Below, in pieces: positions 7,722-16,539 of a DNA stretch of 64,000 bases. This DNA is from a virus: IMG/VR virus record IMGVR_UViG_3300043313_002348, positions 18,915 through 82,914 of that record. One strand, given 5' to 3'. A program made the position numbers and the translations under genes. Under the pieces are notes generated by a model. The model had not been told where the DNA came from. It saw only the letters and a program-made list of their open reading frames with translations, and did not search any database. The number at the start of each line of letters is the position of its first letter. The stretch's first letter is position 1.

Positions 7722-8480
7722 GTGACCACCCGTTCACCTTGGATCGTTCCTTCACGTGAGGAGCTGCTCGGCGACACCGGACCGTGTCTTCGCCGCGACG
7801 ACTGCGTCTTCGGTACGAACCACATTAGCCCGTGCGTTCCCTGTCACGAACGTGACGAGTACGTTCTCGCCCGGGTTGAGGGTAAACTCGCCACGATCAC
7901 CTCGACGCCGCACATGGCGCTCGGAAACCTCACGCCTCGAGGCCTCGCCGAGTCGGTTCTCGAGATCATTCGCAGTCCGCAGACGCTCGTGGACCTCGCC
8001 GGCAAGCGGTGGAGTGACGAGACCCGCCGCGTCCTGCGCTGGGCAGTTATGAAGAACGCCGATCAGTTCTCATCTGTGGACCGGCCGTTCACCCTGGATC
8101 TGGTGTGGAACTGGCGTGGGTACTTCGACCAGGCAGCTCTCTGGCGTCGAGGAAGTAACCAAGTCGTCACACTCGGGGATATGCATCCCGTTCACCGACA
8201 CAACGCGCTCAAGTATCTTCTTCAACACGCACCCAAGTACGCCTACGCGGTCGCCTCCGAGTCCGAGGTGTCGACCGCGGAGGCCTCGATGGAGCACGAC
8301 TACATGGTGGACGACCCGCAGGCGTGGATCCGGAGTACCACCCTCTTCCGGGGTCTCGCGGCGTCCGTCGAGGGTGGTGACTGGTACCTCACCGCGTCGG
8401 TACCGATGATCCCGCTCGACACGGCGTCCGAGCACGACGATCTTCTCGACGACGTGATCAATGAGGCCACGTACGACTAG
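7722..8480 (+). CDS. Hypothetical protein, 252 aa
   Basis: The start is GTG after GAAGGTAAGCAA. The N-terminus holds four cysteines (CLRRDDC, then CVPCHE), which could bind a metal. The remainder is mixed alpha/beta with no recognised active site. It is last before a strong hairpin, so it ends the first rightward transcript. No family is assigned. Confidence 0.6.
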   Translation: MTTRSPWIVPSREELLGDTGPCLRRDDCVFGTNHISPCVPCHERDEYVLARVEGKLATITSTPHMALGNLTPRGLAESVLEIIRSPQTLVDLAGKRWSDETRRVLRWAVMKNADQFSSVDRPFTLDLVWNWRGYFDQAALWRRGSNQVVTLGDMHPVHRHNALKYLLQHAPKYAYAVASESEVSTAEASMEHDYMVDDPQAWIRSTTLFRGLAASVEGGDWYLTASVPMIPLDTASEHDDLLDDVINEATYD

Positions 8481-8492
8481 CTTCGAAGACCG

Positions 8493-8526
8493 CGCGCGAG
8501 GTCTCACGGCTGTGTTACCTCGCGCG
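8493..8526 (+). terminator. GC-rich hairpin terminator
   Basis: A perfect 10-bp stem (CGCGCGAGGT with ACCTCGCGCG) and a 14-base loop lie just after the stop of the 252-aa gene. There is no U tract. It separates the small-gene operon from the nucleotide and polymerase operon that begins at 8579. A TAGGCT box near 8537 may be the next promoter. Confidence 0.65.
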
Positions 8527-8578
8527 TGGTGTTCGCTAGGCTAGCTGGAAGTCAGACGGCTGACGATAAGGAACGCAT

Positions 8579-9589
8579 GTGCTGATCATTCTCGAGGGTC
8601 CCGACCGCTCGGGTAAGTCGACCGTCGCGCGCGCGCTCGCCGACCGACTTAAGAAATTTGATCCTAACTGCTCGGTGGACATGCTTCACCGCGGACCTCC
8701 ACGCCGACACCCACTCGCAGAGTATGAGCAGGATATCCAGGACTACCGGCCGCAACTGTGGCCCGGGCAGCTCGGAGATCTCCCCCGACGACACGTGATC
8801 TGCGACCGGTGGCACCTCGGTGAGGTCGTCTACCCACCCGTTCGGGGTCGTGGGTCGCTTCTTACTCACGAGGCGTTGTGGCACATCGAGCTGTTCCTGC
8901 AGGCGCGCGGCGCGCTCGTCGTCACGTTCGACGTCCCAACGGACGTGCTCGTTCGGCGGACCGAAAAGGAGACCGGACAGCCCGTGGGTGACGCCGAGAG
9001 GCGTGTGATCGACCGGGTACGCGCCCGGTTCTTTACAGCTACCGTAAACTCGCGCGTCACCACACTTCGGTTCGCTCCTAGTGATCTCGTCGACACGTCC
9101 TTCGTCGTGGACCGCGTCGTCCAGCTCGCCTCGACCGTCGAGGCCTACTCCGCACCGGTTCGCGACTTCGTCACGTACGTTGGGCACCCAAGTCCCAGTA
9201 TCCTCGTCCTCGGAGACGTCCGCAAGCGCGCGAACGACGACCCAGGAGGTCCCGCGTTCGTGCCGTACGGTGGCACGTCGGGCGCGTACCTCCTGCGTGC
9301 GCTCGGCGAGGCGACCCGCGACCAGCGCGTAGGCCGTCTGGGACTCGCGAACGCCTGCGACGTCGACGACCCACTCGACCTGTGGGAGATGTTAGGTAGG
9401 CCGTGGCGCGTCACACTTCTCGGCCGAAACGCCGCACTCGCGGTCGAGAGAAAGTTCCGGGACTTAGGTGTGTCGGTCGGCGTCGTCGACCACCCGCAGT
9501 ACGTGCGTCGGTTCCATCACGACCGTGTGAACGAGTACGGGCACGCGATTCTCTCAAGCCGATCTTCGTCGTTCGCGGGAGTGCAGTGA
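8579..9589 (+). CDS. dNMP (thymidylate-type) kinase fused to a UDG-like domain
   Basis: Residues 1-190 are a P-loop nucleotide monophosphate kinase (GPDRSGKST at 7-15; CDRWHLGEVVY as the DR motif near 70; a lid-like VRRTEKETGQP near 125). The next 120 residues resemble the uracil-DNA-glycosylase fold: a VLGD strand, then PAFVPYGGTSG, NACDVDDP, LLGRNAA and HPQY in the right order. The family assignment of the tail is inference. The kinase probably phosphorylates a modified dNMP supplied by the next gene. It ends in an ATGA-type overlap with that gene. Confidence 0.75.
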   Translation: MLIILEGPDRSGKSTVARALADRLKKFDPNCSVDMLHRGPPRRHPLAEYEQDIQDYRPQLWPGQLGDLPRRHVICDRWHLGEVVYPPVRGRGSLLTHEALWHIELFLQARGALVVTFDVPTDVLVRRTEKETGQPVGDAERRVIDRVRARFFTATVNSRVTTLRFAPSDLVDTSFVVDRVVQLASTVEAYSAPVRDFVTYVGHPSPSILVLGDVRKRANDDPGGPAFVPYGGTSGAYLLRALGEATRDQRVGRLGLANACDVDDPLDLWEMLGRPWRVTLLGRNAALAVERKFRDLGVSVGVVDHPQYVRRFHHDRVNEYGHAILSSRSSSFAGVQ

Positions 9590-10521
9590 TGTCGTTTCTG
9601 AACATGTCGGTCACACTCGACGACAACCGCCGCGGTTACCGTAAGCTTGTGAAGATGCTTCTCCGCGACGGGGACGAGGTCGAGGTCCGCGGGTTGAAGA
9701 CCCGTGAACTTCTCGGACTAACCGTCTTCTTTCCCAACCCAAGAGGACCACTTCTACCGATCGGCGTCGGGCGCAAGGTGAACACCGCGCTCGCCGCGGT
9801 CGAGACCCTGAGCATGCTCGGCGGGGTGTCGCGACCCGATCTCGTGACGAAGGCAGCTCCGACGTACCGCGACGTTCTCGTGAATCCCGACGACCTCGAC
9901 TACGGGGCTTACGGTCTCCGTGTCGAGACCCAGTTCGTGGAGGTGGCGCGCCAGTTGGCGACCACCCGGGATCCGATGAGTCGCCGCGCCGTGATGACGA
10001 TCTGGCGTCCCGAAGATCTCACGCACGACGGCGACCGACCGTGCACACTGTCAGTGCAGTTCATTCGAAGATCAAACCGGTTCGACGCGCGAAGTCCCGA
10101 CGAGCTTCACATGATCGTGACGATGCGGTCGCAGGACGTGTGGTTCGGCGCGGCGTACGACATGTTCCTCTTCGGTCAACTTCGCGACACCCTCGCCCGG
10201 ATCGTCGACTGCACGCCCGGTTGGTACGCGCACCAGGTCGGCTCGTTTCACCTCTACGAGCGTGACTACGAGAAGGCCGAGAAGCTCGTGAGCGCGGGCA
10301 ATCACGAGTTCATTAGACATCATGGACAGCTACCGCGAGGAATCACAATCGGTGATCTACCCCGTGAACACCTCAGCCCGGTCGGCGCGCAGCGCGTCGC
10401 ACGCGCGCTGCTCGGCGAGACGCACAAGACGTGGGTGACGCGCGCGTTAGCGGCAAGTCGAAACCCGTGGTACCAGCAGGCACTCGCGAAGATCTTACCC
10501 GTCGAGGTAGGTATCGCGTGA
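9589..10521 (+). CDS. Thymidylate-synthase-family enzyme, predicted dCMP hydroxymethylase
   Basis: The catalytic-Cys motif PCTLSVQF (Cys152), the phosphate-binding RSQD motif (Arg180-Ser181) and the HLY motif (221-223) align with PCHxxxQF, RSxD and HLY of thymidylate synthase. At the position of the base-reading Asn (Asn177 of E. coli ThyA) the protein has Asp191 in WFGAAYDM. This Asn-to-Asp change is the hallmark of T4 dCMP hydroxymethylase and shifts specificity from dUMP to dCMP. The product is thus predicted to be 5-hydroxymethyl-dCMP. The start is the ATG overlapping the kinase stop, although the frame is open further upstream. Confidence 0.75.
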   Translation: MSFLNMSVTLDDNRRGYRKLVKMLLRDGDEVEVRGLKTRELLGLTVFFPNPRGPLLPIGVGRKVNTALAAVETLSMLGGVSRPDLVTKAAPTYRDVLVNPDDLDYGAYGLRVETQFVEVARQLATTRDPMSRRAVMTIWRPEDLTHDGDRPCTLSVQFIRRSNRFDARSPDELHMIVTMRSQDVWFGAAYDMFLFGQLRDTLARIVDCTPGWYAHQVGSFHLYERDYEKAEKLVSAGNHEFIRHHGQLPRGITIGDLPREHLSPVGAQRVARALLGETHKTWVTRALAASRNPWYQQALAKILPVEVGIA

Positions 10522-10979
10522 CCGTCGCGCACCGGCCGTCGATGGAGGCCGTGCTGCTCGCCTGCGCGTACGCGATGTCCCGCCGGTCCACGTGTCCTAA
10601 CCTGCAGGTCGGCGTCGTGATCGCGCTTGACCTCCGGATCATGAGCACGGGCTACAACGGCGCGCCTCGAGGCCTCCAGCACTGCACGCACCCGTCGCGC
10701 GTCGACGTACCGGACCAACCTCCCTGCGTGACTACCGTGCACGCGGAGGCGAACGCGGTGGCGTTCGCGGCGCGCGAGGGTATCAACCTCGGAGGTGCGA
10801 CGGTCTTCGGAACCCACTCACCCTGCCGTACCTGCGCGCAGCTTCTCGTCGGCACCGGGGTGGTCCGCTACGTCGCACTTGACCGCTATCACGACGGCAG
10901 TGGGATAGACGTACTCGAGGCAGCTAAAATCGAGTTTGAGGTACGACGTACGCCGGTCGCGGATCTTCTAGGAATGTAG
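10518..10979 (+). CDS. dCMP deaminase
   Basis: This is a zinc-dependent cytidine/deoxycytidylate deaminase. The catalytic HAE is at residues 75-77 and PCRTC at 102-106, with the substrate-loop segment YNGAPRGLQHC near 46. The GTG start overlaps the previous stop. The enzyme converts dCMP to dUMP, feeding thymidylate synthesis and lowering the unmodified cytosine pool, a role known from T4. The length (153 aa) is normal for phage dCMP deaminases. Confidence 0.9.
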   Translation: MTVAHRPSMEAVLLACAYAMSRRSTCPNLQVGVVIALDLRIMSTGYNGAPRGLQHCTHPSRVDVPDQPPCVTTVHAEANAVAFAAREGINLGGATVFGTHSPCRTCAQLLVGTGVVRYVALDRYHDGSGIDVLEAAKIEFEVRRTPVADLLGM

Positions 10980-10983
10980 GTCG

Positions 10984-12846
10984 ATGACAGCCCAACTTCT
11001 CGAGGTTGTTGAGCATCCTCCGGGACTCGCCGACGTCAAGCTTCACCTCGTGGAAAACACGTCGGATGTGTTCGACTTCTGGCGGTGGCTCTCGGAGCAG
11101 AGTGAGGTCTGCCTCGACACCGAGACGACCGGTCTTAGCATTGAACGTGATCACGTTCGCCTCGTGCAGTTCGGTAACGAGGTCGAGGGTTGGGCGATCC
11201 CAATGGAGTTGTGGTCGGGTCTCGTCCGCGACGCGGTCGCGAGGTACGCCGGCTGGTACAACCTACACAACGCGCCCTTTGATGTCGGCATGCTTGATAA
11301 ACACGGGATTCACGTGCCGATTCACAAGACGACCGACACCCGACTTCGCGCCCACACCCTGTGGTCCACCGGCTCGTTGGCGCTTAAGAAGCTCGGCGTG
11401 CAGCACGTCGATCCCGCGGCGGCGGTCGGGCAGGAGATCCTCGAGGACGCGATGCGTCGGAACGGGTGGACGTGGGCGACCGTACCGTGGAACTTCGAAC
11501 CCTACTGGGCTTACGGCGCGCTCGACACGGTGATTACACGGCGTCTCGAAAGAAAACTTAAACCACTGGTCGACGCCGACGCGCCCGCTGCCTACGAGCT
11601 TGAGCACGCGGTGCAGTGGGTGACCATGAAGATGGAGCGTCGCGGCACACCCGTGGATCTCGAGTACGTGCGAACTCTTGCGACGGAGATGAGGCAGTAC
11701 GTCGCGCAGGTGGAGGAGTGGTGTCAACAGGTCTACGGCGTCAAACCCGGTTCCAACGACAAGATCGTGGAGATCCTCCGGCGCGACGGCGTCAACCTCG
11801 TGAAGCGAACACCGAACGGCTCAAAGCTCGCGCTGGACGCGGAGGTGTTGAGTCGGGTGATGGAGGAGACGGGTCACCCACTCGCCGGCGCGGTCTTGGG
11901 TCGACGTAAGGCCGACAAGGCCGTGGGTACGTACCTCGACAACTACCTGCAGCTCACCGACGCCGACGGTCTCATTCACCCGTCGATCAACACGGTGGGT
12001 GGTACCGATCAGAACATGTTCGAGCCAGGTGGTGGTCAGGGGGTTCGCACCGGACGCATGTCGATGTCGGATCCTAATCTGCAGAACGTACCGACTCGCA
12101 CCGTCATGGGTGATCGGATCCGCAACAGCTTCAAGGCTCGCGAAGGTTACAGGTGGTTGAAGGCGGACTTCTCGCAGATCGAGATGCGCGTCATTGGCTT
12201 TCTCGCGAACGGGTACGATCAGTCTCTCCTCAACGCGTTTCTCACACCAGGTGACTTCTTCGTCAACATGGGCCGTGAGATCTTCGAAGATCCTAAATTC
12301 GCGAAGTCAGATCCTCGACGACAATATGTGAAGAACGGCGGGTACGCCCGCGCGTACGGTTCGGGAATCCGGAAGTTCGCCTTGACGGTTGGCACGGACG
12401 AGGAGACCGCCGCCGCGTTCCTACAGCGCTTCGACGCGACGTACCCGGGTATCAAGGCGATGCAGCGCGCCACCGAGCGTCAAGCCCGGGAGAACCTGGC
12501 GAACGAGGGAGTCGCGTACGTTCGATCTCATATCACCGGACGTAAGCACACGAGTGACGAGTCGAACCTCTACAAGATCGTGAACTACCTTGTGCAGGGT
12601 ACCGCGGGTGAGCTACTGAAGATCAAGATTCTCGAGGCGGACGCCGCGGGACTTGATCCGTACATGCTCTTTCCGGTGCACGACGAGCTTGACCTCGAGG
12701 TTCCTGAGCAAGAGTTCACGGAGGTGTTTCACACACTTCACGGAATCATGAACGACGATAAGATCTTAGCACCTGTGCCGGTCACCGCGTCGATCTCGGC
12801 GGGGGAGCGGTGGGGTTCACTTGAAGATGTGAGGTTAGCGGCGTAA
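10984..12846 (+). CDS. DNA polymerase I (family A) with 3'-5' exonuclease
   Basis: The protein has a DnaQ/RNase D-type exonuclease (LDTETTG near 44-50) followed by the family A polymerase domain. Motif A is KADFSQIEMR near 392, motif B is RRQYVKNGGYARAYG near 445 and motif C is VHDEL near 564. The 5' nuclease domain of bacterial Pol I is missing, as in many phage polymerases. A Tyr occupies the position of Phe762 of E. coli Pol I, as in T7 polymerase. It is the replicative polymerase, four bases after the dCMP deaminase gene. Confidence 0.95.
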   Translation: MTAQLLEVVEHPPGLADVKLHLVENTSDVFDFWRWLSEQSEVCLDTETTGLSIERDHVRLVQFGNEVEGWAIPMELWSGLVRDAVARYAGWYNLHNAPFDVGMLDKHGIHVPIHKTTDTRLRAHTLWSTGSLALKKLGVQHVDPAAAVGQEILEDAMRRNGWTWATVPWNFEPYWAYGALDTVITRRLERKLKPLVDADAPAAYELEHAVQWVTMKMERRGTPVDLEYVRTLATEMRQYVAQVEEWCQQVYGVKPGSNDKIVEILRRDGVNLVKRTPNGSKLALDAEVLSRVMEETGHPLAGAVLGRRKADKAVGTYLDNYLQLTDADGLIHPSINTVGGTDQNMFEPGGGQGVRTGRMSMSDPNLQNVPTRTVMGDRIRNSFKAREGYRWLKADFSQIEMRVIGFLANGYDQSLLNAFLTPGDFFVNMGREIFEDPKFAKSDPRRQYVKNGGYARAYGSGIRKFALTVGTDEETAAAFLQRFDATYPGIKAMQRATERQARENLANEGVAYVRSHITGRKHTSDESNLYKIVNYLVQGTAGELLKIKILEADAAGLDPYMLFPVHDELDLEVPEQEFTEVFHTLHGIMNDDKILAPVPVTASISAGERWGSLEDVRLAA

Positions 12847-12873
12847 GATCTTGCCACTGCGAGTGAAAGAGAC

Positions 12874-13317
12874 GTGAAAGAGATGGCCAACCGAAGACCT
12901 GCGCGAAAGACGACGCAGGTTCGACGACACGTTCGGAAGTTGAAGTCAGGTAAGCACGTCGTGGTCCGGCAGCACGTCCGCCAAGACGTCGTCGGACAGA
13001 AGCTCACGAGCGCGCTCAACAGATCTCACCGCACTCCCGCACCGTACCGTTACATCGCGAACCGGAAACGTGCGTGGCAGCGCGTACGCCGGTCCGCGCG
13101 GCACTTCGGTCGACGACGTAAGACCGCAGGTCTCATGCTCGCGGTCGGCGCGTTGGTCGAGTTCATCATGTGGCTCCTCCTGCGGGGTACCGGCGTGATC
13201 GTAGGCGCCTTGGTACTTATCTTAGGCACGGTAGCCGCGTTCGGCATCTCGCGTTCGACGTTCGACGCGCCGCGGTACGGCGGTAGTCACCGTAAGAAGG
13301 GTCGGTTTGACGAGTGA
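12874..13317 (+). CDS. Basic membrane protein, two helices
   Basis: The first 90 residues are very basic (many RR and KK pairs) and could bind nucleic acid. Residues about 85-130 form two close hydrophobic helices (LMLAVGALVEFIMWLLL and VIVGALVLILGTVAAF), and the tail is basic again. The start is GTG at 12874 or ATG at 12883. The position within the replication operon suggests a membrane anchor for replicating DNA, which is inference. Confidence 0.65.
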   Translation: MKEMANRRPARKTTQVRRHVRKLKSGKHVVVRQHVRQDVVGQKLTSALNRSHRTPAPYRYIANRKRAWQRVRRSARHFGRRRKTAGLMLAVGALVEFIMWLLLRGTGVIVGALVLILGTVAAFGISRSTFDAPRYGGSHRKKGRFDE

Positions 13318-13796
13318 CAGATCAGGTCTTTATCGTGGGCTGCGATCCAGGTACCAGCGCCGGCATCCGCATACTCGATCCCGACGGATACTCTCACCTT
13401 GCGTGGCAAGGTGCGTGGGAGAACGCCGGCACGATCGTTCGTGATTTTCTTCGCGATCTCTCTCACGCGGCGACCGCGGTGCTCGTGACCGAGCGTTTTA
13501 CCGTCGGCTCGCGAGGAAAAGTCATGACGCGGCAGACGATCCCGCAGGAGCTTAACGCGATACTTCGGGGGCTTACGCGGAACTTCGACGTTACGTATCT
13601 CGAGCAGGGACCGAGTGATGTGAAGAAGTTAGCGAACGACGCGCTTCTTCGTGACCTAGATCTCTACCTCACCGGTAAGATGATCGGTCAGGGTGACGCG
13701 AACGACGTGAACGACGCGACACGTCACGCCGTGTACTACCTCGCGACGAAGCGTGCTACCGTGTTCACTCAACGACTCGGAGTGCGAGTGAAGTGA
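13314..13796 (+). CDS. RuvC-like Holliday junction resolvase
   Basis: The RNase H-fold pattern is visible: GCDPGTSAGIRIL near residue 9 (first Asp), VTERF near 58 (Glu), and DANDVNDATRHA near 125 (last acidic pair). The product should cut branched DNA made during recombination and before packaging. It starts in a GTGA overlap with the membrane-protein gene. The length (160 aa) is usual for RuvC-type nucleases. Confidence 0.8.
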   Translation: MTDQVFIVGCDPGTSAGIRILDPDGYSHLAWQGAWENAGTIVRDFLRDLSHAATAVLVTERFTVGSRGKVMTRQTIPQELNAILRGLTRNFDVTYLEQGPSDVKKLANDALLRDLDLYLTGKMIGQGDANDVNDATRHAVYYLATKRATVFTQRLGVRVK

Positions 13797-13849
13797 GGAC
13801 GCGCCGTACCTCGGCGTTACGATCGACGTAGCTGGAATCGACGTTAGGA

Positions 13850-14272
13850 ATGACGATGGGTTTTCCTCACTACTCCACAGACTGTGACGAGTATCACGAC
13901 GTGGTGTTCGATCATCCCGGGCATGCTGACGACGCCACGCAGCGACTCGTGTACGGGCTGAAGTACCGCGCCACCCTCTCGAGCGCGACGCTGCAGGCCC
14001 TCGACGCCGAGGCCGTGCGCGCACACCTCAAGCACGTTCAGCCTGAGCACGGCGGGGGCTCGATCTTCGATCCCGAGCTCCCGGTCCTTACGAAGCTCTC
14101 CGCGCTCGGTGAGGAGTTCGGTGAGGTCTGCCGGCTACTCACCTACGACGGCGGTCGCGTGTACAAGCTCGACGACCGGGAGCGACGGCAAGAGCTTATG
14201 AAGGAGCTGCTCCAGACCGCGAACGTCGCTCTCACGTGGTATCAGTCGCTCGCGGGCGACGAGGAGGACTGA
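13850..14272 (+). CDS. MazG-like nucleotide pyrophosphohydrolase
   Basis: The all-alpha NTP-pyrophosphatase signature is in the second half: LGEEFGEVCRLL near residue 86 (two metal-binding Glu) and ELMKELLQTANVALTWY near 116. The first half carries an acidic, His-rich extension. The enzyme is expected to cleave (d)NTPs to (d)NMPs. In this operon it could remove an unwanted nucleotide such as dCTP, though substrate choice cannot be read from the sequence. Confidence 0.75.
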   Translation: MTMGFPHYSTDCDEYHDVVFDHPGHADDATQRLVYGLKYRATLSSATLQALDAEAVRAHLKHVQPEHGGGSIFDPELPVLTKLSALGEEFGEVCRLLTYDGGRVYKLDDRERRQELMKELLQTANVALTWYQSLAGDEED

Positions 14273-14275
14273 ACT

Positions 14276-14479
14276 GTGGGTGATGATCGCACAGAGGCTC
14301 AGGAGATCTTGGGCGAGGGTGTTCACACGGCGTTCCGCAAGGCAACAGACGCGCCTCAGGCAGCGAAGATCCACCAGCTCATTAACGAAATGGGCCCACT
14401 GGCCTGGGGTGAGTACGTTTCTTGGCTCGATGACGCGCTCTGTGTGATGGGATACAGTGCGATAGCCAAGGAGGACTAG
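14276..14479 (+). CDS. Hypothetical protein, 67 aa
   Basis: The GTG start comes three bases after the MazG stop and the gene ends two bases before the helicase start, so it is embedded in the operon. The product is acidic and helical (residues 1-45), with no recognised domain. The tight packing and codon use support it as a real gene. Confidence 0.6.
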   Translation: MGDDRTEAQEILGEGVHTAFRKATDAPQAAKIHQLINEMGPLAWGEYVSWLDDALCVMGYSAIAKED

Positions 14480-14481
14480 CG

Positions 14482-16392
14482 GTGGCGGTAGCCCAGCTCG
14501 ACCCGGAGGCACCTGACAAGTTCATACTACTTGAGACGGGCTGGAGTGAGCAGGCGCTCGCCCGCCAGATCCCCGGGTCTCGCTGGGATACCACACGTAA
14601 GAGGTGGACGATTCCGCTTACCTGGAACGCCTGCCTCGCACTCCAGGGTATCATTCCGGGCGTGGACGTCCAACCCGACCTACTCACGTGGTCCGCGCGC
14701 GAGCGCACGACGCGCGTGGACGCGTGTCTCACCCTCCGTGACCTCATCGACTGGCCCGCGGACTGGAGCGATCCTGGCTTCAACCCGGATCTCTACCCGT
14801 ACCAGAAGGTGGTCAACTACATGGCCATCCTCGCGGGACGTTCGTTTATCTTCGGTGACGAGGTCGCGTGTGGTAAGGGTGTCCAAGTTTTGACCACTCT
14901 TCGTCTACTCTATCAACTCGGTCAGCCGGTCTTGCGTGGGATCATCGTCTGCCCGAACAGCGTGAAGCGTCACTGGTCGCGAGAGATTCCTCGGTGGTTC
15001 CCGGAGGCCGTTCCGTACGTGATCAGCGGTACGGCGAGGCAGCGTAAGGACACGATCGCGCTGGCGTCCGCGGATCCCAACTCGATCATGATCGTGAACT
15101 ACGAGGCGATGCGTCTACTGAGTCGACTCGCGCCGTACGGCTCGATCAAACTTAAGCGATGTCGCGACTGCGACCGCTACACGGGAGATGAGACACTTAC
15201 ACCCGCGCGCTGCGAGGTACACCCGAAGGTCTTCAACTCGATCCCATTCGTGACGTTTATCGTCGACGAGGCGCACCGGCTGAAGGATCCCGTGGCGAAG
15301 CAGACGCGCGCGTGCTGGGCTGTCGCCCACCAGTCGTCCGTGAAACGTGCCTGGGCGATGACCGGAACCGCCATCGCGCGGCACGTCGGTGACCTGTGGT
15401 CGATCCTGCACTGCGTCGACCCCGCGAAGTATCCCGTGAGATCGAAGTGGCTCGACCGCTACGCGCTCATGTCGTACGGCACTCACGGCGGGTTGGAGGT
15501 CATCGGCCTACGCCCCGACACGGCGGCCGAGTTCTACGCCTCCCTCTATCCTTCTTACCGTCGCATGACCGCCGCGCTGGTGGACGAGCAGCTCCCGCGG
15601 ATGATCTACGTTCCGCGTACCGTCGAGATGCCACCCGCGCAGCGTAAGCGTTACCACGAACTTGACACTAAGTTAAAGACGTACACCGAGGACGGTCAAC
15701 TCTTCATCGCACCTAACAACCTCGTGGCGAAGACGCGTCTCATGCAGCTCGCCGCTGGTAACGTGACCATCGAGCTACCACCCGGTAAGAATCCCGATGA
15801 CGTAAGTGACTGGGAGGTACACATCACCGAGCCGTCGCCGAAGCTCGACGAGCTTGCCCTTATTCACGAGGAACTCGACGGCGAGCCGTACGTGCTCGGC
15901 GGTATTCATAAGGAGTTACTCTACCTCGCCGCGAAGCGGTATGAGAAGCAAGGCGTTCGTTACATGATGGCGACGGGTGACCAGTCTGAGTACGAACGTG
16001 ATCAGGCGCTGCAGGCTCTCAACGCCGGTCGCATTCAAGTGTTGATCACGACGATCAGCGCGAGCAAGGAGGGCATTAACTTCGCCGAAGCTGTTACCAC
16101 TATGGTGAAGTTGCAGCGGTCGTGGTCACTTATCGAGGAGATCCAGTTCAACGGACGTCACGCTCCCGCGCGGCGCGTTGGCGAGGGTCGACTTCGGGCA
16201 TCACGTATCATCGACGTCATTACCGAGGGAACGTGCGAGGAAGCTCAGTTGGTACGATTGGCCCAGCGACGTGAGCAACTTGAGCAGATCAACCGCGACC
16301 GACTCGCGCTGGTGAAGCAGGGTCGCGACACGACCGCACTTGACGTGGCTTACCAAGACGTTCTCAACACCGACGTCGGCACTCCCACCTAG
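14482..16392 (+). CDS. SNF2-type DNA helicase/translocase with unusual Walker A
   Basis: The protein has both RecA lobes of a SNF2 ATPase. The N-terminal lobe has YPYQKVVNYM (Q-like), FGDEVACGKGVQVL near 124, IIVCPNSVKRHW and VDEAHR (DEAH box) near 260. The C-terminal lobe has LITTISASKEGINF and QFNGRHAPARR. The P-loop reads ACGKG where GxGKT is usual. A CxxC/CxxxH zinc insertion (CRDCDRY, then CEVH) sits before the DEAH box. Its place in the operon suggests replication or recombination fork remodelling. Confidence 0.85.
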   Translation: MAVAQLDPEAPDKFILLETGWSEQALARQIPGSRWDTTRKRWTIPLTWNACLALQGIIPGVDVQPDLLTWSARERTTRVDACLTLRDLIDWPADWSDPGFNPDLYPYQKVVNYMAILAGRSFIFGDEVACGKGVQVLTTLRLLYQLGQPVLRGIIVCPNSVKRHWSREIPRWFPEAVPYVISGTARQRKDTIALASADPNSIMIVNYEAMRLLSRLAPYGSIKLKRCRDCDRYTGDETLTPARCEVHPKVFNSIPFVTFIVDEAHRLKDPVAKQTRACWAVAHQSSVKRAWAMTGTAIARHVGDLWSILHCVDPAKYPVRSKWLDRYALMSYGTHGGLEVIGLRPDTAAEFYASLYPSYRRMTAALVDEQLPRMIYVPRTVEMPPAQRKRYHELDTKLKTYTEDGQLFIAPNNLVAKTRLMQLAAGNVTIELPPGKNPDDVSDWEVHITEPSPKLDELALIHEELDGEPYVLGGIHKELLYLAAKRYEKQGVRYMMATGDQSEYERDQALQALNAGRIQVLITTISASKEGINFAEAVTTMVKLQRSWSLIEEIQFNGRHAPARRVGEGRLRASRIIDVITEGTCEEAQLVRLAQRREQLEQINRDRLALVKQGRDTTALDVAYQDVLNTDVGTPT

Positions 16393-16408
16393 CGAGTAGG
16401 AAAATTAC

Positions 16409-16528
16409 ATGCCTGAGCGTTACCGCCCAAGTTGGGAAACACACTCCTTCGAGAGTGACATGTACGGTATGGCCATCGGCGTCGTGGTCCTCCTTCTCGC
16501 CCTAGCTGTGATCGTCTTCATCTTCTAA
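16409..16528 (+). CDS. Single-pass membrane mini-protein, 39 aa
   Basis: The ATG follows GAGTAGGAAAA. Residues about 18-39 form one hydrophobic helix (MAIGVVVLLLALAVIVFIF) that ends at the C-terminus. The gene fits exactly between the SNF2 gene and the next. Function unknown. Confidence 0.6.
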   Translation: MPERYRPSWETHSFESDMYGMAIGVVVLLLALAVIVFIF

Positions 16529-16539
16529 GAGGTGATGTA

